Under the pieces are notes generated by a model. That model was not told the DNA's origin. It did not search any database and saw only the letters and a program-made list of their open reading frames with translations. A stretch of 64,000 bases of DNA from Erodium maritimum (lineage: Eukaryota; Streptophyta; Magnoliopsida; Geraniales; Geraniaceae): contig OY997588.1 of assembly GCA_963921825.1 (NCBI GenBank), forward strand, positions 63,322,617 through 63,386,616, given 5' to 3'. Of this stretch, positions 1-11,399 are shown piece by piece. The stretch's first letter is position 1. The number at the start of each line of letters is the position of its first letter. The position numbers were made by a program, and so were the translations under genes.

Positions 1-181
1 TTATTTTTATATGATTCAATGGTTTAATCATCATGTTATATTGTTAGTCATTGCTTCTAAAACTTCTCAATCCTTTATAATTGCTACTCCATCATATCAA
101 CATCTGTGATGATATCTATCCAATGAATTCATTTTTATTCTATTTATAAGATTTAACGATATCTTCCTGAAACCGATGCAG

Positions 182-3100
182 GTCTTCTCTGCTTTTGGCT
201 TTGTGCACAAAATTGCTACTTTCGAAAAGGCTGCAGGTTTCCAGGTGAGGGAGCAAAGGTGCACTTAATTTTCTCTGGATTGTTTCTGTCTTGCAATACC
301 GTCCAGTCTTACCATATGAATATTTCTGTCAGGCCTTAATCCAATTCAGTGATGCTGATACCGCTTCTGCTGCGAGGAATGCATTGGACGGAAGAAGCAT
401 ACCGAAGTATGTAACTACTTCAGTTGAACTCTCCCTGATTTCTTGTTATTTTTGTGGAGATCTCTAAGTTTTGGAGATGGGTAATTAGTGTTAGCTAACT
501 TTGTGTTGCAATGCTTGTAAAAAAAGGTACCTGCTTCCGGATCACATTACTTCATGCCATTTGCGAATTTCATATTCAGCACACACTGATTTAAATATCA
601 AGTTCCAGTCTCACAGGAGCAGGTATGCGACCTAATTTCAATGGACTAGTGTTTGCCTATATTCTGTTTGATCGTGTACATTGCTTGATTAATATGACAG
701 CTGTTCTGTGTTTAAATCCTTGCTAATTTATGTGTATGGTTTCTGTCGTCTAGGGGTTAGTGAAGCAGTATCCCGAACACAGATGTGTAGTCATTGCCAC
801 ATAGTAATTTCCTTGATCTTCTCATAGTTTTTTATGCATTTAACTGATAATATTGCAATAAGAGTTACTTATGTTGTTTATTGTTGAAATGCACTGGACT
901 AAGCACTTGCTTGTTCATGCCAACAATTCACATTTTTATTCTTTGAGAAGCCTACTTTTCTTCTGGGTTTGTTATTTTCTCAGTGAAAAAGTGTGAGTGT
1001 TTTTGTTTTCTAGCTTGTCAACATGAACATAATATGAGGTGTTTATTAGTGTTCATAGTAAATACAGTTAGTTACAAGTGGAGTGATTAACCATTTCAAC
1101 TGCTGAGCAATTTGATTTTGTTCTCTCTATTTTTCAAAATATGCAGTGATAATTGTAGATCTACATAGTTGCCCAGGCAAGGATCAGCCTCTTAAACTTT
1201 TGTCTAATAAGTCAATCTTCTCACTTCTCAGTAATAGCAGCCTCAAAATTATAGTAGACATAATGAGCTTCAACCCAAGCTTGGCTTGAAATTCAAACCA
1301 CGAGTTAGCCTCCCTAAAACATGTTTGATGCTCATGTTAGGCTGCTGAATGAGAAAATATATACAGTTGTCATGACAACTTCATAGAGATGAACAGAAGT
1401 ATAAATAGCATACAAGAGAAACCAGAATTTAAGCATTGATTTCTATTTCCAACTTCATGTAACCCTTGGATATGGTTGAGTTGAGGCCCTTCTCCGCCCC
1501 CACAGCTTGTGGTGATTTCTTTACTTCAATGTATCTTGGAGAGTCTTGAACATACACGTGGTTGTTTGCATCTTTTCTTTTCGGAATTTCCATGATAACA
1601 TGAAACTGAGGTTTCTGGGAGTTGCTGTTGGCACTTGATTGGGAATCAATGTCCTGTTTGAATGTTTAAGTTTTATCATAAAAAAGATATGGATATCATT
1701 GAATCGTGTGAATCAATTGAAAGTGACTTGAGCTTTGCTATAATACTTTTTAAAGTACTTCCCATTTCATGATCTGGATTTTATGATAGCAACTGGAAGG
1801 CCTTCTGGTCACATGTCCCTCTATCAGACATGCAAGATAGTCTCCACAAGTAAATCAACAGAGCATTTTCCTAGACATGTCTTACATTTTAAATTAATTC
1901 AGCGTCAGTTTGATTTGTATTCTATGCTACATGCTGGCCTCGGTTACTCATGGTAGAGTTGTTTGTTTTCTGAAATTTATACTTAGTAATGCTATGTCTT
2001 ATGTGCATGTTACATTTTGGAATCGTTTTCATATTTCCGCAGAGATTATACAAATCCATATCTTCCGGTGAATCCAACTGCAATTGACGGACTCATGCAG
2101 GTAATTTCTTTCGTTTTAGCCTTCACTTTGTTTTATATTTGAGTGTGCACTAATAAGCCGTCACCTCTAGCCTACTGTTGGTCCTGATGGGAAGAAGATA
2201 GAGCTGGAGAGTAATGTGCTTCTTGCTTCGATTGAGAATATGCAGTATGCCGTCACAGTGGATGTTCTACATACGGTGCAAAACTCTATCTGTGTTACTG
2301 ATTATAGATTATAATTAACAATCATGTATCAAGTAAACTCATATAATGATACTAGTTCATATGCTACAGGTATTCTCCTCATTTGGTACTGTCCAGAAAA
2401 TTGCTATATTTGAGAAGAATGGTGGAACACATGCACTAGTTCAGTACCCTGGTATTCCTCTTTGTTTGCTGACTGTTAATTGTTCACGACTTCAGTACTT
2501 TGTTAACAATTACTTGTCTTATCTCCTTAAAGCTGCTGAGCCCTAATTATATTTGTTAGATGCATGTTTTCTTTTGCATCTGTATGGTCATATGAAAACC
2601 TTTAAATACTAATGTTGTATTGAACCAATGTTATGTACTGTCTGAACACAAGTTACATAGGGATTATACATGATTAGTAGTTAAAGGAATCTGATAAGTG
2701 GAGCTAGGTTTGTTATTGCAACATTGGAAAATGACCGAAGAATATAAAGGCTTCAAATCAAATTTATCTAATTGATAGGAAGCAGAAGTATACCATCCTT
2801 TCATTTTCCTTCAATTTCTTTCTTGCTATGATAAATCATAATAAATGATTTCATTTATACATCGATTTTATAGGCCACGTAACACCTGCCTTTTCTTTTT
2901 TCAACACTCACATCTCTGTTGGTTCAAGTCACATCATTAAGTTCTTTGATTGATAAAGTGGTTATAAAAGTTAGGGAAAACATTATTTACACCCCCTCGA
3001 CGACCTTTGATTCTCAAGAATACCCCTTGAAGGTGAGGGGTTATCAGTAACACATTTTCACCTTTCGTTATTAATCGAAACACCCGGATTCACGCTGAGT

Positions 3101-4508
3101 AGATGATGGTTTTATCTGTCACATTTTCTCATTTATCAGTGGTTTTTTGGAACAAAATGAACGGAATCCGTGGTTTTTTGATGAATAACAAATGGTGACA
3201 GTGTGTTACTGATAACCCCTCACCTTTATAGAGGTGTGCTAATAAAGTAACCCCTTAAAGTTATTGCATTCCCTTTTACTTCCAAGTCATTTGTTTATCT
3301 TTTTAGTTTTCCACTGCTTGTGCTTTTCTGTTATATTCTTCTCGGGGTTTCTTAGTGATGACTAGATTTTATTTTCAGATGTCACAGTTGCAGCTGTTGC
3401 TAAAGATGCTTTAGAGGGACATTGCATATATGATGGTGGCTATTGTAAGCTTCATCTATCATACTCTCGTCATACTGATCTCAATGTAAAGGTATAAGAT
3501 ATGTGCTTTTGAGTTAATGTTCATGAGAGAAAAATAGGAGGTGAAAATTTAGACATCGGGTTCAAGTAAAAGAGTACCTATTCTTGATCGAAATAAGATT
3601 GGTCCTTGAATGTATGCATCTAAACACTCCATTTCTCTTCTGTGCCATGTTTGACTGTTTGTTAAGGGATGATTGCAAAAAAGTGCCCTGGAGGTATTCA
3701 TTTTTTGCAACTTGTAGCCCTATTCAGTAATTGCAAAAAAATACCCTGAACTTGTCTTCTATGGCAATTTGTATAAAATGAAGATTTTACCCTCATAGTT
3801 TAGATTTAAAAAATAATAGTTAAAAACAAAACATCCAAATTCTCATGTCCCTTGAAATTTCTTAATCTTTGTATGGTACAAAGAGGAAGAAAATTAAGGG
3901 ATGTGAGAATTTGGATCTTTTGTTCTTTAACTATTATTTTTTAAATCTAAATTGTAAGGGTAAAATTGTCATTTCAAACAAAATTATGTGAAGTGCAACA
4001 AATCAGGGAACTTTTTTGTGATTATCAAAGAGGGATCAAATTGCAAAAAGTGAATATTTCAGGGTACTTTTTTGCAATTATTCCTTTTACTATTTGCCTG
4101 ATCAAATCTCTGTTCTAAATGTGGTTTGTTTGACCTATCTTGTAGGCTTATAGTGAGACAAGTAGAGATTACACTATCCAAGATCCGAGTTTGGTTGCCC
4201 CTCAAGCTCCAGGCGCTCCAACAGCCTGGCCTCAATCCACTTCCCCAGTGTACCAACCTAGGAACGACTATTCGAACATGCCAGGTCATCCTGGGGCGCA
4301 AATGCCTCCGTGGGACCCAAACATTCAGTCCGGCAGATCAACCTTTGTATCGGTTCCAAGCACTTTTCCCGGTCAGACATACACAGCACCGCCGACCCAT
4401 GCAGCAATGCCTCCGGCCTCTTCACCCCTTTCGCAATCAAGCCCGGATGGACTTCCTCATCCGGGTGTTTCATCAGCTCCAGGTCAATCTCCATACTATG
4501 GTCGATAA
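182..4508 (+). CDS. PTB: Polypyrimidine tract-binding protein, PTB1/PTB2-like (5' end outside window)
   Basis: Eight exons are visible: 182-244, 333-406, 527-622, 2043-2100, 2171-2275, 2370-2451, 3379-3491 and 4146-4508. All have GT/AG borders and phases that join without a stop (318 codons including the stop). The first three exons encode part of an RNA-recognition motif (VFSAFGFVHKIATFEK, then LRISYSAHTDLNIK). Exons 4-5 encode the linker starting RDYTNPYLPVN. Exons 5-7 encode a second RRM (VFSSFGTVQKIAIFEK ... YDGGYCKLHLSYSRHTDL). The last exon encodes a Pro/Ser/Gln-rich tail ending SPYYGR. The RRM sequences match plant PTB1/PTB2 rather than the shorter PTB3 type (recalled family knowledge). 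PTB proteins bind pyrimidine-rich RNA and regulate alternative splicing in the nucleus and cytoplasm. The N-terminal RRM and the start codon lie before base 1. Two introns carry foldback repeats. No broken codon is seen. Confidence 0.93.
2974..3273. mobile_element. Small foldback (inverted-repeat) element in PTB intron
   Basis: The left arm (GGGAAAACATTATTTAC, then AGGTGAGGGGTTATCAGTAA) recurs in reverse complement at the right end of this 300-bp stretch, including the shared segment around 3030-3060 and 3205-3230. It lies in the intron between exons 2370-2451 and 3379-3491. The ends begin GGG and finish CCC like the other foldback families here. I found no convincing target-site duplication, so the limits are approximate. 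Confidence 0.6.
3666..4082. mobile_element. Foldback element, family FB1, in PTB intron
   Basis: A near-palindromic 0.42-kb repeat fills most of the last PTB intron. It starts GGGATGATTGCAAAAAAG and ends with the inverse, TTTTTTGCAATTATTCC. The two arms pair over most of their length, for example the TACCCTGAA and ACAAAGAGGAAGAAAATT regions. Four more copies occur at 4794, 18939, 30461 and 31805. No target-site duplication is clear for this copy, so it is probably old. The right end stops about 60 bp before the 3' splice site at 4145. Confidence 0.8.
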
Positions 4509-4784
4509 CCTGTTTTTAAGTCCATTTATGTTATTGTAGGTACATCAGTTGTCTGAACTGGGTTTTATTTCGTTCATGTTCTAAACACTTCTTTGAGAAC
4601 TACTTTGCTTTTGTGAATCTAATTGAATGTGAGTTTGAAAGTGTAAGATATTGTATAGACTGATTGATTACTTGCGTTCTCAGTCAGTTCAAGTTTTGAT
4701 GAATTTGGGAATTATGTGATGGAAATTAGGTTTAACCATCTGTATTTATGTTACTGTTAGCCAGACCAACTATATATAGTGGAG
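4509..4784 (+). other. Probable 3' UTR and downstream of PTB gene
   Basis: AT-rich sequence follows the TAA at 4506-4508 without another coding frame. It probably holds the 3' UTR and polyadenylation region, but no single poly(A) signal stands out. Confidence 0.5.
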
Positions 4785-4793
4785 CTTAATCTA

Positions 4794-5159
4794 GGGATAA
4801 TTGCAAAAAAGTACCATTAAGTATTCACTTTTTTGCCAATTACAGCCATCTTTCATAATTGTCAAAAAGTATCATGAATTTGTCTTGTTGCAATTTGTTT
4901 TAAAATGTTGATTTTACCATTGGAAATTTAAAAATAATAATTAAAGAAAAAAAATACAAAATTTTAAATTCCTTAATATCTTATTCTTTTATACCGTGAT
5001 ATGAAAAATTGTTTTTTTTTTTTAATCTTTTGAATCTAAATTGTGAAGGTAAAGTTGTTATTTTACAAATTCAAGATGTTTTTTTTTGTAATTATCAAAA
5101 GAAGAGAGTATAAGTATTAAGAAAATGAATATCTCAGGTTATATTTGTGCAATTATCCC
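4794..5159. mobile_element. Foldback element FB1 with exact 9-bp TSD
   Basis: A 366-bp inverted-repeat element begins GGGATAATTGCAAAAAAG and ends GCAATTATCCC. It is flanked by the perfect 9-bp direct repeat CTTAATCTA at 4785-4793 and 5160-5168. A 9-bp duplication is typical of the Mutator (MULE) superfamily. There is no coding capacity, so it must be mobilised in trans. It lies just downstream of the PTB gene. Confidence 0.88.
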
Positions 5160-5229
5160 CTTAATCTACTCTGTATAAGTCTAACCTATATTGCACTCAC
5201 AATGGTCTTTCCTCATTTCTACTGATGAT

Positions 5230-5630
5230 CAATGTTCTAAAAATCGTAAAGCGCTAGTTGGACGGTTATGGTCTTCGAGGATTAATCGGAGACTAGACGG
5301 AGATTAATCGGAGACTAATCGGATTTGTATTTTCTTATTTTTTTTTTAAATTTTTAAAAGGTACATTACTATATATAGCAACAAAATATGAACTTCCTAA
5401 TACTAAAAATGGTAAAAAAATATTTATAATACCTAAAAAAATAACACCAAAGTACTTAAAAGCACAACCTCTAATATCACCAATACCGGACAACTCTGGA
5501 CAACCATCTAATTATTGTAGTTTAGTCACTATAATATGCAAAATTGTTCTAAGCGCCTAGGCGCTAAGTCGGGTCGGCTAAGCACAAAATGGGGCCTAGA
5601 CGGCGTCCAGTCGGGATTTTTAGAACATTG
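5230..5630. mobile_element. hAT-type MITE with 8-bp TSD
   Basis: The 401-bp element has exact 16-bp terminal inverted repeats, CAATGTTCTAAAAATC and its reverse complement. Both sides carry the perfect 8-bp duplication CTGATGAT (5222-5229 and 5631-5638). An 8-bp duplication with CA...TG ends is diagnostic of the hAT superfamily. The interior is AT-rich with short repeats (GGAGACTAATCGG-like, 5275-5325) and no open frame of note. Confidence 0.9.
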
Positions 5631-6058
5631 CTGATGATAGTTATATTTTAAGACCACCCCTCACTCGGCCGCGCTTCAATTTGGGCGCTGAAATCACTGA
5701 AAAATCAACTTTTCAAGTCGAGTCGTTGAATTGGGGTCGTATATCGCGTCGAATCGGGAGGAGTACTTTAAATGGCCTATGATTCTGTAGACCGTCTGTA
5801 GAGTCGGTTCAGTAGATTCGTTGTTGACCGCCCAAATCAACGAGTGACACATGGAGAGATTCAGTACGTAGAATCTGATAAGGCGCAACGATTTTGCCAC
5901 GTGTCCGAGTCAGCAGATTAGGCTGACCAAATTAAAATTATTTTTATTACTTTATAAAAAAATTCTTCTATAAATATCCTACTTGTTTGTTCAAAATTGT
6001 ATCCCCACAAAAAATTTAATCGTTTTCTCTCTACAATTTGTATTATCATCTTTTCGTT

Positions 6059-7234
6059 ATGGATTCATCGAGTAGCGAGGAGTATGATGGCGGCAAAATT
6101 TACTACGCAACTTTACGTGCAAGGACCCGAGAAGTGAAGAAATAGATGTTGGAGTCTTTTATGGGCAACTGTTAGGGAAGCATAGACGTGGATGACAGAA
6201 CCCGTCCGGGGGTAATAGAAAATAAATTATATTTTCAGAGATTGAAACGTTGCTCACAATTGGCTTATGTCTGATTACTTTGTAGCGACCCCGATGTACG
6301 TTGAAAAAAAATGTTTCGTCGGTGTTTTAGAATGTGGCGCAATCTGTTTTATGAAACTTGCAGATGGCGTGTTAGAGTTCGATGACTACTTCAAACAAAA
6401 AGTTGATTGTCGTGATCGGGCTGGGTTTTCAACAATTCAAAAGTGTAAGAAAGCTATACGGATGTTGTGCTTCGACTAACAACCTTGACGAGTATTTGAA
6501 AATGGCTGCGACAACGGCCCTCGAGTGCATGCATCATTTTTGCTTCGTCGTTATCAATATTTTTGGTGAAACCTATCTCAGGAAGTCGAACCGTAATGAT
6601 ATTGCTTACATTATGCGTGTGAATGAAACTCGTGGTTTTCATGTTGTATCGGAAGCTTCGATTGTATGCATTGGGATTAGAAGAATTGTCCAAAAGCGCA
6701 TCAGGGGTTCACCAGCGAGGTGATCATTTTGGACCTACGGTCATGCTTGATGTAGTAGCGGGACCCGACACTTGGATTTGGCACACATACTTTGGTATGT
6801 CGGGTTCGAACAACGATATTAATGTTTTGAACGCTTCATACATATTTGCTAATGTATATCGTGGTGAGCAGCCTGCGGTCGCATTTGAGGTGAACGGTAC
6901 GTACTACAACACTCCTTACTACTCAACTAGTAGAATTTACCCACCCTGGGCGGCGTTTGTAAAGTCTATCCCTGCACCACAACTACTGAGGCACGTGTTA
7001 TACGCAAAGAAATAGGAGACCGCAAGAAAGGATGTGAAGATGACATTCGGAATTATGCAAGCTCGTTTTCATATCATCCGTAAGACTACTCGGGGTTGGG
7101 ACGATAGGAAATTGGCTATGATAATACGAGCGTGCATTATTATACACAACATGATTGTGGACGATGAACGTGACACTTATCAAGGAGAAATTGAACGACT
7201 CTCATCCAAAGAACCATTCATACCCGTGCATTGA
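6059..7234 (+). pseudogene. PIF/Harbinger transposase pseudogene (DDE superfamily)
   Basis: The frame starts at an ATG at 6059 (MDSSSSEEYDGG) and runs through at least four frames. Conserved family blocks appear in order: FDDYFKQKVDCRDRAGFS and IQKCKKAIRML (6375-6470), LDEYLKMAATTALE (6483-6530), FGETYLRKSNRNDI (6560-6605), the first-Asp block as IDCMHW (about 6659-6676), the second-Asp block SGSNNDINVL (6802-6830), WAAFVKSIPAPQ (6950-6985), and ACIIIHNMIVDDERDTY (7131-7181). At the third catalytic position the family's D-V-E-R motif reads D-V-K-M, so the catalytic Glu is lost. With internal stops and frameshifts this cannot encode an active enzyme. An active enzyme of this family cuts and inserts at TTA/TAA targets. 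Confidence 0.9.
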
Positions 7235-8254
7235 GATCCATTACCAGGTTACGATTACATTTGAAACCGCTCAAGCCGGATCGAAGATCGAGCAGTACAC
7301 CAACAATTGAAAGCTGATCCAATTGAACACATTTGGACTTGTTTCAAGACGGGGGCCGTTATGGATAACGACAACTAGTAAACCACTTGTTTATTTTGTT
7401 TCCATAGTTGAGTTCAATGTATTTCTATATCTCTGTTTCATATCGGACGATAAGTTTTTTTACTTTTCTGCAATCCGTTTACCTGTATTTCGGCAACTAT
7501 ATTTTATCGTAATATGAACCGTGGACCTTCCCAATGTTACCTCTTCGGTGGATTCGGTTGCCTATAAAAGGCAACCCATTCTCATGTATTAAAGGAAAAA
7601 AACCTCTCCTTCCAAGAGTAGTCTCCAACCAAATTTATGGAGTCCTAGAATGAAAGCGATGTTTTTCAGGCTGATATGGGTTCGCCACCAGCAATTTACA
7701 AGATTGAACGATAACAACGTCGCGCGTGATAGGTTCGAGTGCACAAAAGGCCGCATTATGAAGTGTTGGATGTTATTTACCCGGCAATACGTTGAAGTTG
7801 TTACTATCGACACATCCGACTAGATCCCTTTGGAGAAGGCCAACCACGAGGCTCTAATGTTCGACATGCTTCGAGCTATGAACCACAACTAGCAAGTTCA
7901 ATGTTTTTATTTTCTATCTTGTACTCGGTTCCGAATATGTTCATTTCATTTTGTACTCGGAAACCTACCCCGTAGTGTTCGAAATAATAAAAAGGATCTT
8001 TTAATTTTTTCTTGTTTGACCGATTCTTCACTTCTTCACATGCACTGGTTTTGCCACATTTAATGTATGACCGATTCTCTTGGATAATATTTGGAAATTT
8101 TAAAAATCAAACCTTACTCATTCTGCATTTCTTATTTAAAGTCATCCCAAACACATAATCGTTCCCAACTATTCCTCTTTAATATACTATCCGAAACAGA
8201 ATTGGCAACACCCTTTCTCCCCAAGTTCTTATTTTTTCCAGCACAGATTCGTTC

Positions 8255-8570
8255 ATGGCACCTACTTGGACCGTTATGGAAAAGAGGTGGCTGGTTGTTG
8301 CGTGGATAGTTCATGATAACGCCACTAAAGATCTCTACGACGATTGGAAATCCATGGCTTCAACTCCATTTCCTCGGTCTGAGAAGTAGATCAAAGATCA
8401 CTGACAAAAGAACAACGTCTGGGTGAAGCGATTTGAGTTGACGTTCTTGCAAGCCCGACATGATCTCCGTCCAACCGCCACCAAAGAGGAGGTGCTCCTC
8501 GAGGCGAACCGTACGTATGCCCGTACTGTCGACCTTCCATTCAACAAGTATGAGTGGTGGGCGACTGTTC
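8255..8570 (+). pseudogene. Second coding-like remnant of the Harbinger element, possibly ORF1
   Basis: A frame from ATG 8255 reads MAPTWTVMEKRWLVVAWIV and stops at 8387. Protein-like sequence resumes downstream (FELTFLQARHDLRPTATKEE, about 8428-8487) until frameshifts near 8570. The WT...E..LVVAWI pattern loosely resembles the N-terminal SANT/Myb-like part of Harbinger ORF1 proteins. That similarity is weak, and the assignment rests mainly on position next to a Harbinger transposase. It could be unrelated coding debris. Confidence 0.35.
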
Positions 8571-9195
8571 GGTAATGTCCGAAATGACGCTACAATTGGT
8601 TCGCCAACTTCTAGTTCTCATCCGCTCGGGTTGGTCGGTGGTGTGTTGTGTTGGTTCTCGGGTTTTAGTGTTAACAGGTTTGCGTTGTAGTTTCTTTTGC
8701 TCGTTTTCGGAAATAATAATCTTACCTACATTTACTTGGCATTTACATTTTAATTAATTTTTTTGCTTACATTTGACTCGAAATAGACTAAATCGGTATT
8801 CCCACTGTAGTGTAAAAATAATTAGACCCACGATTTGGATCCAATGTTCACTGATTTTTCAAAAGTTCGGTTTATTTAAACCGAGATTAGACCGATTAAG
8901 TATATAATTCCACGGTAGATGGCCTAACCACCCTGTTTTGATGTTTTAAAAAAAAAACTCTCTTTTGATGTCACTCATACTGAATCAGATTCATTAGTAT
9001 TTGTTTTGGACAATATCTATGAGTCTACGAAATTATTTATTCTTCGTCCACTCGGTGTACGTAATGTATTCGAAGGATATTACAGATTAATATTTTAAAA
9101 CAAAAACATGTAAATATATGGACAGATAGAGTATATAGCTTTAAAACTAAAAACCCTAATGTAGAAAACCAAAAAAGAAGTACTTGTACAATAAA

Positions 9196-9236
9196 GTCAA
9201 GATGGCCGAGTTGGTCTAAGGCGCCAGTTTCAGGTA

Positions 9237-9268
<32 letters not shown>

Positions 9269-9276
9269 TCTTGACA
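9196..9276 (+). tRNA. trnL-CAG: tRNA-Leu (anticodon CAG)
   Basis: A complete cloverleaf is present. The 7-bp acceptor stem GTCAAGA pairs with TCTTGAC. The A box is TGGCCGAGTTGG. The anticodon stem CCAGT/ACTGG encloses loop TTCAGGT with CAG at 9231-9233. A long variable arm (TCCGAAAGGGCG region) is typical of tRNA-Leu, and the B box is GGTTCAAATCC. There is no intron and no mismatch in the main stems. The CCA end is not encoded, as expected for a nuclear gene. It reads CUG leucine codons and looks functional. Confidence 0.95.
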
Positions 9277-9277
9277 A

Positions 9278-9282
9278 TTTTT
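9278..9282 (+). terminator. RNA polymerase III terminator of tRNA-Leu
   Basis: A run of five T residues starts one base after the tRNA discriminator base. This is the normal Pol III stop signal and supports the tRNA gene being transcribed. Confidence 0.8.
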
Positions 9283-9318
9283 GTAAAATTCACACTTAAA
9301 CGTCTACAAATTAATTTT

Positions 9319-10208
9319 GGGATAATTGTCAAAACATGCACTAATGTTTCGTCCACAAACGAAATAGTGCACAATGTTTTGTCTACGTCGTCTGGCTACC
9401 CTTATGAATCGTCCACGCACTTCTGTTAGAAAAATTAATGGAATATTCAATTTCTGGTACACATGTACAGTTAAAGTATAACTGAAATGACCATTTTACC
9501 TTTATCATGAATATTTTAACTTTTTCTTTTGACTTTTGCATGAGACATTACCATTCTATCATTTCTAATAAAAAACAAATTTAAAAATAAATAAATAGAC
9601 AAATAAAATATTTTTATATATATAAAATCAGTGTTTTTTTTATAAATTCCAGTTTTTATTTATAAAAATTATTTTTATTTTCAAAAATTCAGATTTTAAT
9701 TTTAAAAAATACATAGAAATCATTTTTTTTTATAAAAATTATTTTTATTTTCAAAAATTCAGATTTTAATTTTAAAAATACATAAAAATCAGTTTTTTTT
9801 AAAAAAAACATAAAAATCAGTTTTTTTATTTTATTATTACTTAATTATATTTGGGTAGAAAACGAAAAAAGAAAAAAGAAAAATAATAAAAATATTAATT
9901 AAATTAACAAAAACAATTTTTTTGTATTTAAAAAAAAACTCTGATTTTTATTTATTGTTTAAATTAAAATATGAATTTTTGAATTTCAAACCAAAAGGGA
10001 AAAATTGAGGGTATATCAGTCTTTTAACTCATTCTTATTTTTGAATTTCAAACCAAAAGGGCAAAATTGTCAATTCAGGTTCTGCTGTTACACTTTTCTA
10101 ACAGAAGTGCGTGGACGATTCATAAGGGTAGCCAGACGACGTGGACAAAACATTGTGCACTATTTCGTTTGTGGACGAAATATTAGTGTATGTTTTGACA
10201 ATTATCCC
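9319..10208. mobile_element. Foldback element FB2 with exact 9-bp TSD
   Basis: The 890-bp element begins GGGATAATTGTCAAAACATG and ends with the reverse complement, TTTTGACAATTATCCC. The perfect 9-bp duplication ATTAATTTT flanks it (9310-9318 and 10209-10217). The arms share about 120 bp or more, including TTTCGTCCACAAACGAAATAG and GTCGTCTGGCTACCCTTATG. The AT-rich middle has short repeats (AAAATTCAGATTTTAATTTT twice near 9690 and 9750). No coding capacity is seen. The TSD places it with Mutator-type elements. Confidence 0.88.
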
Positions 10209-10270
10209 ATTAATTTTTTTACTAAAATAAACTTTGACAATTCCAATCCATTGAAAAACATGCTTACTTA

Positions 10271-11324
10271 GAGCATCTGCATCGGCGAGGCAGGGTCCGG
10301 AGCAGAAGGGCCAAAGGGTTCGGCCTCGAGGGTGCGCACGGTGTGGAGAGAGGGGCAGGCGGGATGGGGGGCAGGTCCACGTCGGATCGGGGGGGGGGGG
10401 GGGGGAGGCGCGAATCAGCCCCGAGCCCCGGTGCTTCTCCGCGAGCAAACGGGCGCGCGTCACCTGGCCTGAAAAAATAAGCGCAGAGTGCTTGAGGTTG
10501 AGATGCTGACTTTTTTATTTTATTTTTATTTTGTGTTAGTATTAATTAGAATAGAATTAGTAGTATTAATTAGAATAGAATTAGTATTAATGGTATTAAT
10601 TAGCAATCAATTTTGTATTAACTAGGTAATAATTAATAAGGTAATAAACAAATTTTAACAATCAATTTATAATTTTATATATGGTAATTAGGTCATTAAT
10701 TAGGTAATTAATTAGGTAATAATAATTTTTTTTATTAATTAGATAATTAACAATCAGTTTATATATGTATTAATTAGGTAATTATTTAGGGTTGTAGTAT
10801 TAGGTAATAATTTTGAATAATTTTTAAAATTCAAAAATCAGTTTTAATTTAAAAACTCAATTTTTAAATTTAATAATCAGTTTTTAAATTTAAAAATCAT
10901 TTTTCTATTGCGATAAAAAATGTCCGACGACGATGCGATAAAAATATATTTGGTATTAGTAACGGTCATCAAAAAATTCATTTCTACAGAAGCTTATATC
11001 GACCAAATGAATTGTCAATTCGAATTATGTATTTTTTTTAAGTTATGTAATTTTTTAATTTTGTATTTTATTAATGAACATTTATTTCTATTTATGAATT
11101 TTATTTCTATTTTATTTAGTAGTTGTTGATTTAAAAATAACGTTAACAGATACAGTTAAAAGCTTAATTAATTACACATTCAGCATTTCTGAAAATCATG
11201 CCCCCCATACTTGCATCTCTGATGTGCAGCACATTAAATTTAGGGGGCAGGGGGCTGAACCCTGCCCAGTCAGCAGATGATTCTGCCTCAGGATTCGTGA
11301 TCCCCCCCACTGATGCGGATGCTC
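10271..11324. mobile_element. Non-autonomous PIF/Harbinger (Tourist-like) element
   Basis: The terminal inverted repeats are GAGCATCTGCATCGG and, at the other end, the inverse of GAGCATCCGCATCAG. They are flanked by the 3-bp duplication TTA (10268-10270 and 11325-11327), the Harbinger signature. The left part is GC-rich with a 17-G tract (10389-10405). The middle is very AT-rich. A short frame MSDDDAIKIY at 10920 resembles the first residues of related elements at 13976 and 33625, so this looks like an internal-deletion derivative of a larger element. Confidence 0.85.
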
Positions 11325-11399
11325 TTATAATCTTTATCCCTCTCTAAAAAGTAATTGGTATATTGTTGTTGTCGTCGTTTATTTTTTATTTATTTATTT

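Larger units (their letters stand above)
5640..8940 (+). mobile_element. Decayed PIF/Harbinger-type DNA transposon
   Basis: This 3.3-kb stretch holds a recognisable Harbinger transposase (6059-7234) and a second coding-like remnant around 8255-8570. It is therefore interpreted as one decayed autonomous-type element. The limits are approximate: the left flank carries GACCACCCCTCACTCGGCC and the right flank ends near GGCCTAACCACCC at 8930, but no clean terminal repeat or 3-bp TTA/TAA duplication was established. Confidence 0.65.

Noticed and set aside
2346..2546. A 66-codon frame with RRM-like sequence
   Set aside because: It is exon 2370-2451 of the PTB gene read through into intron sequence, not a separate gene.
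4059..4539. Several overlapping frames on both strands
   Set aside because: They are shadows of the last PTB exon (4146-4508).
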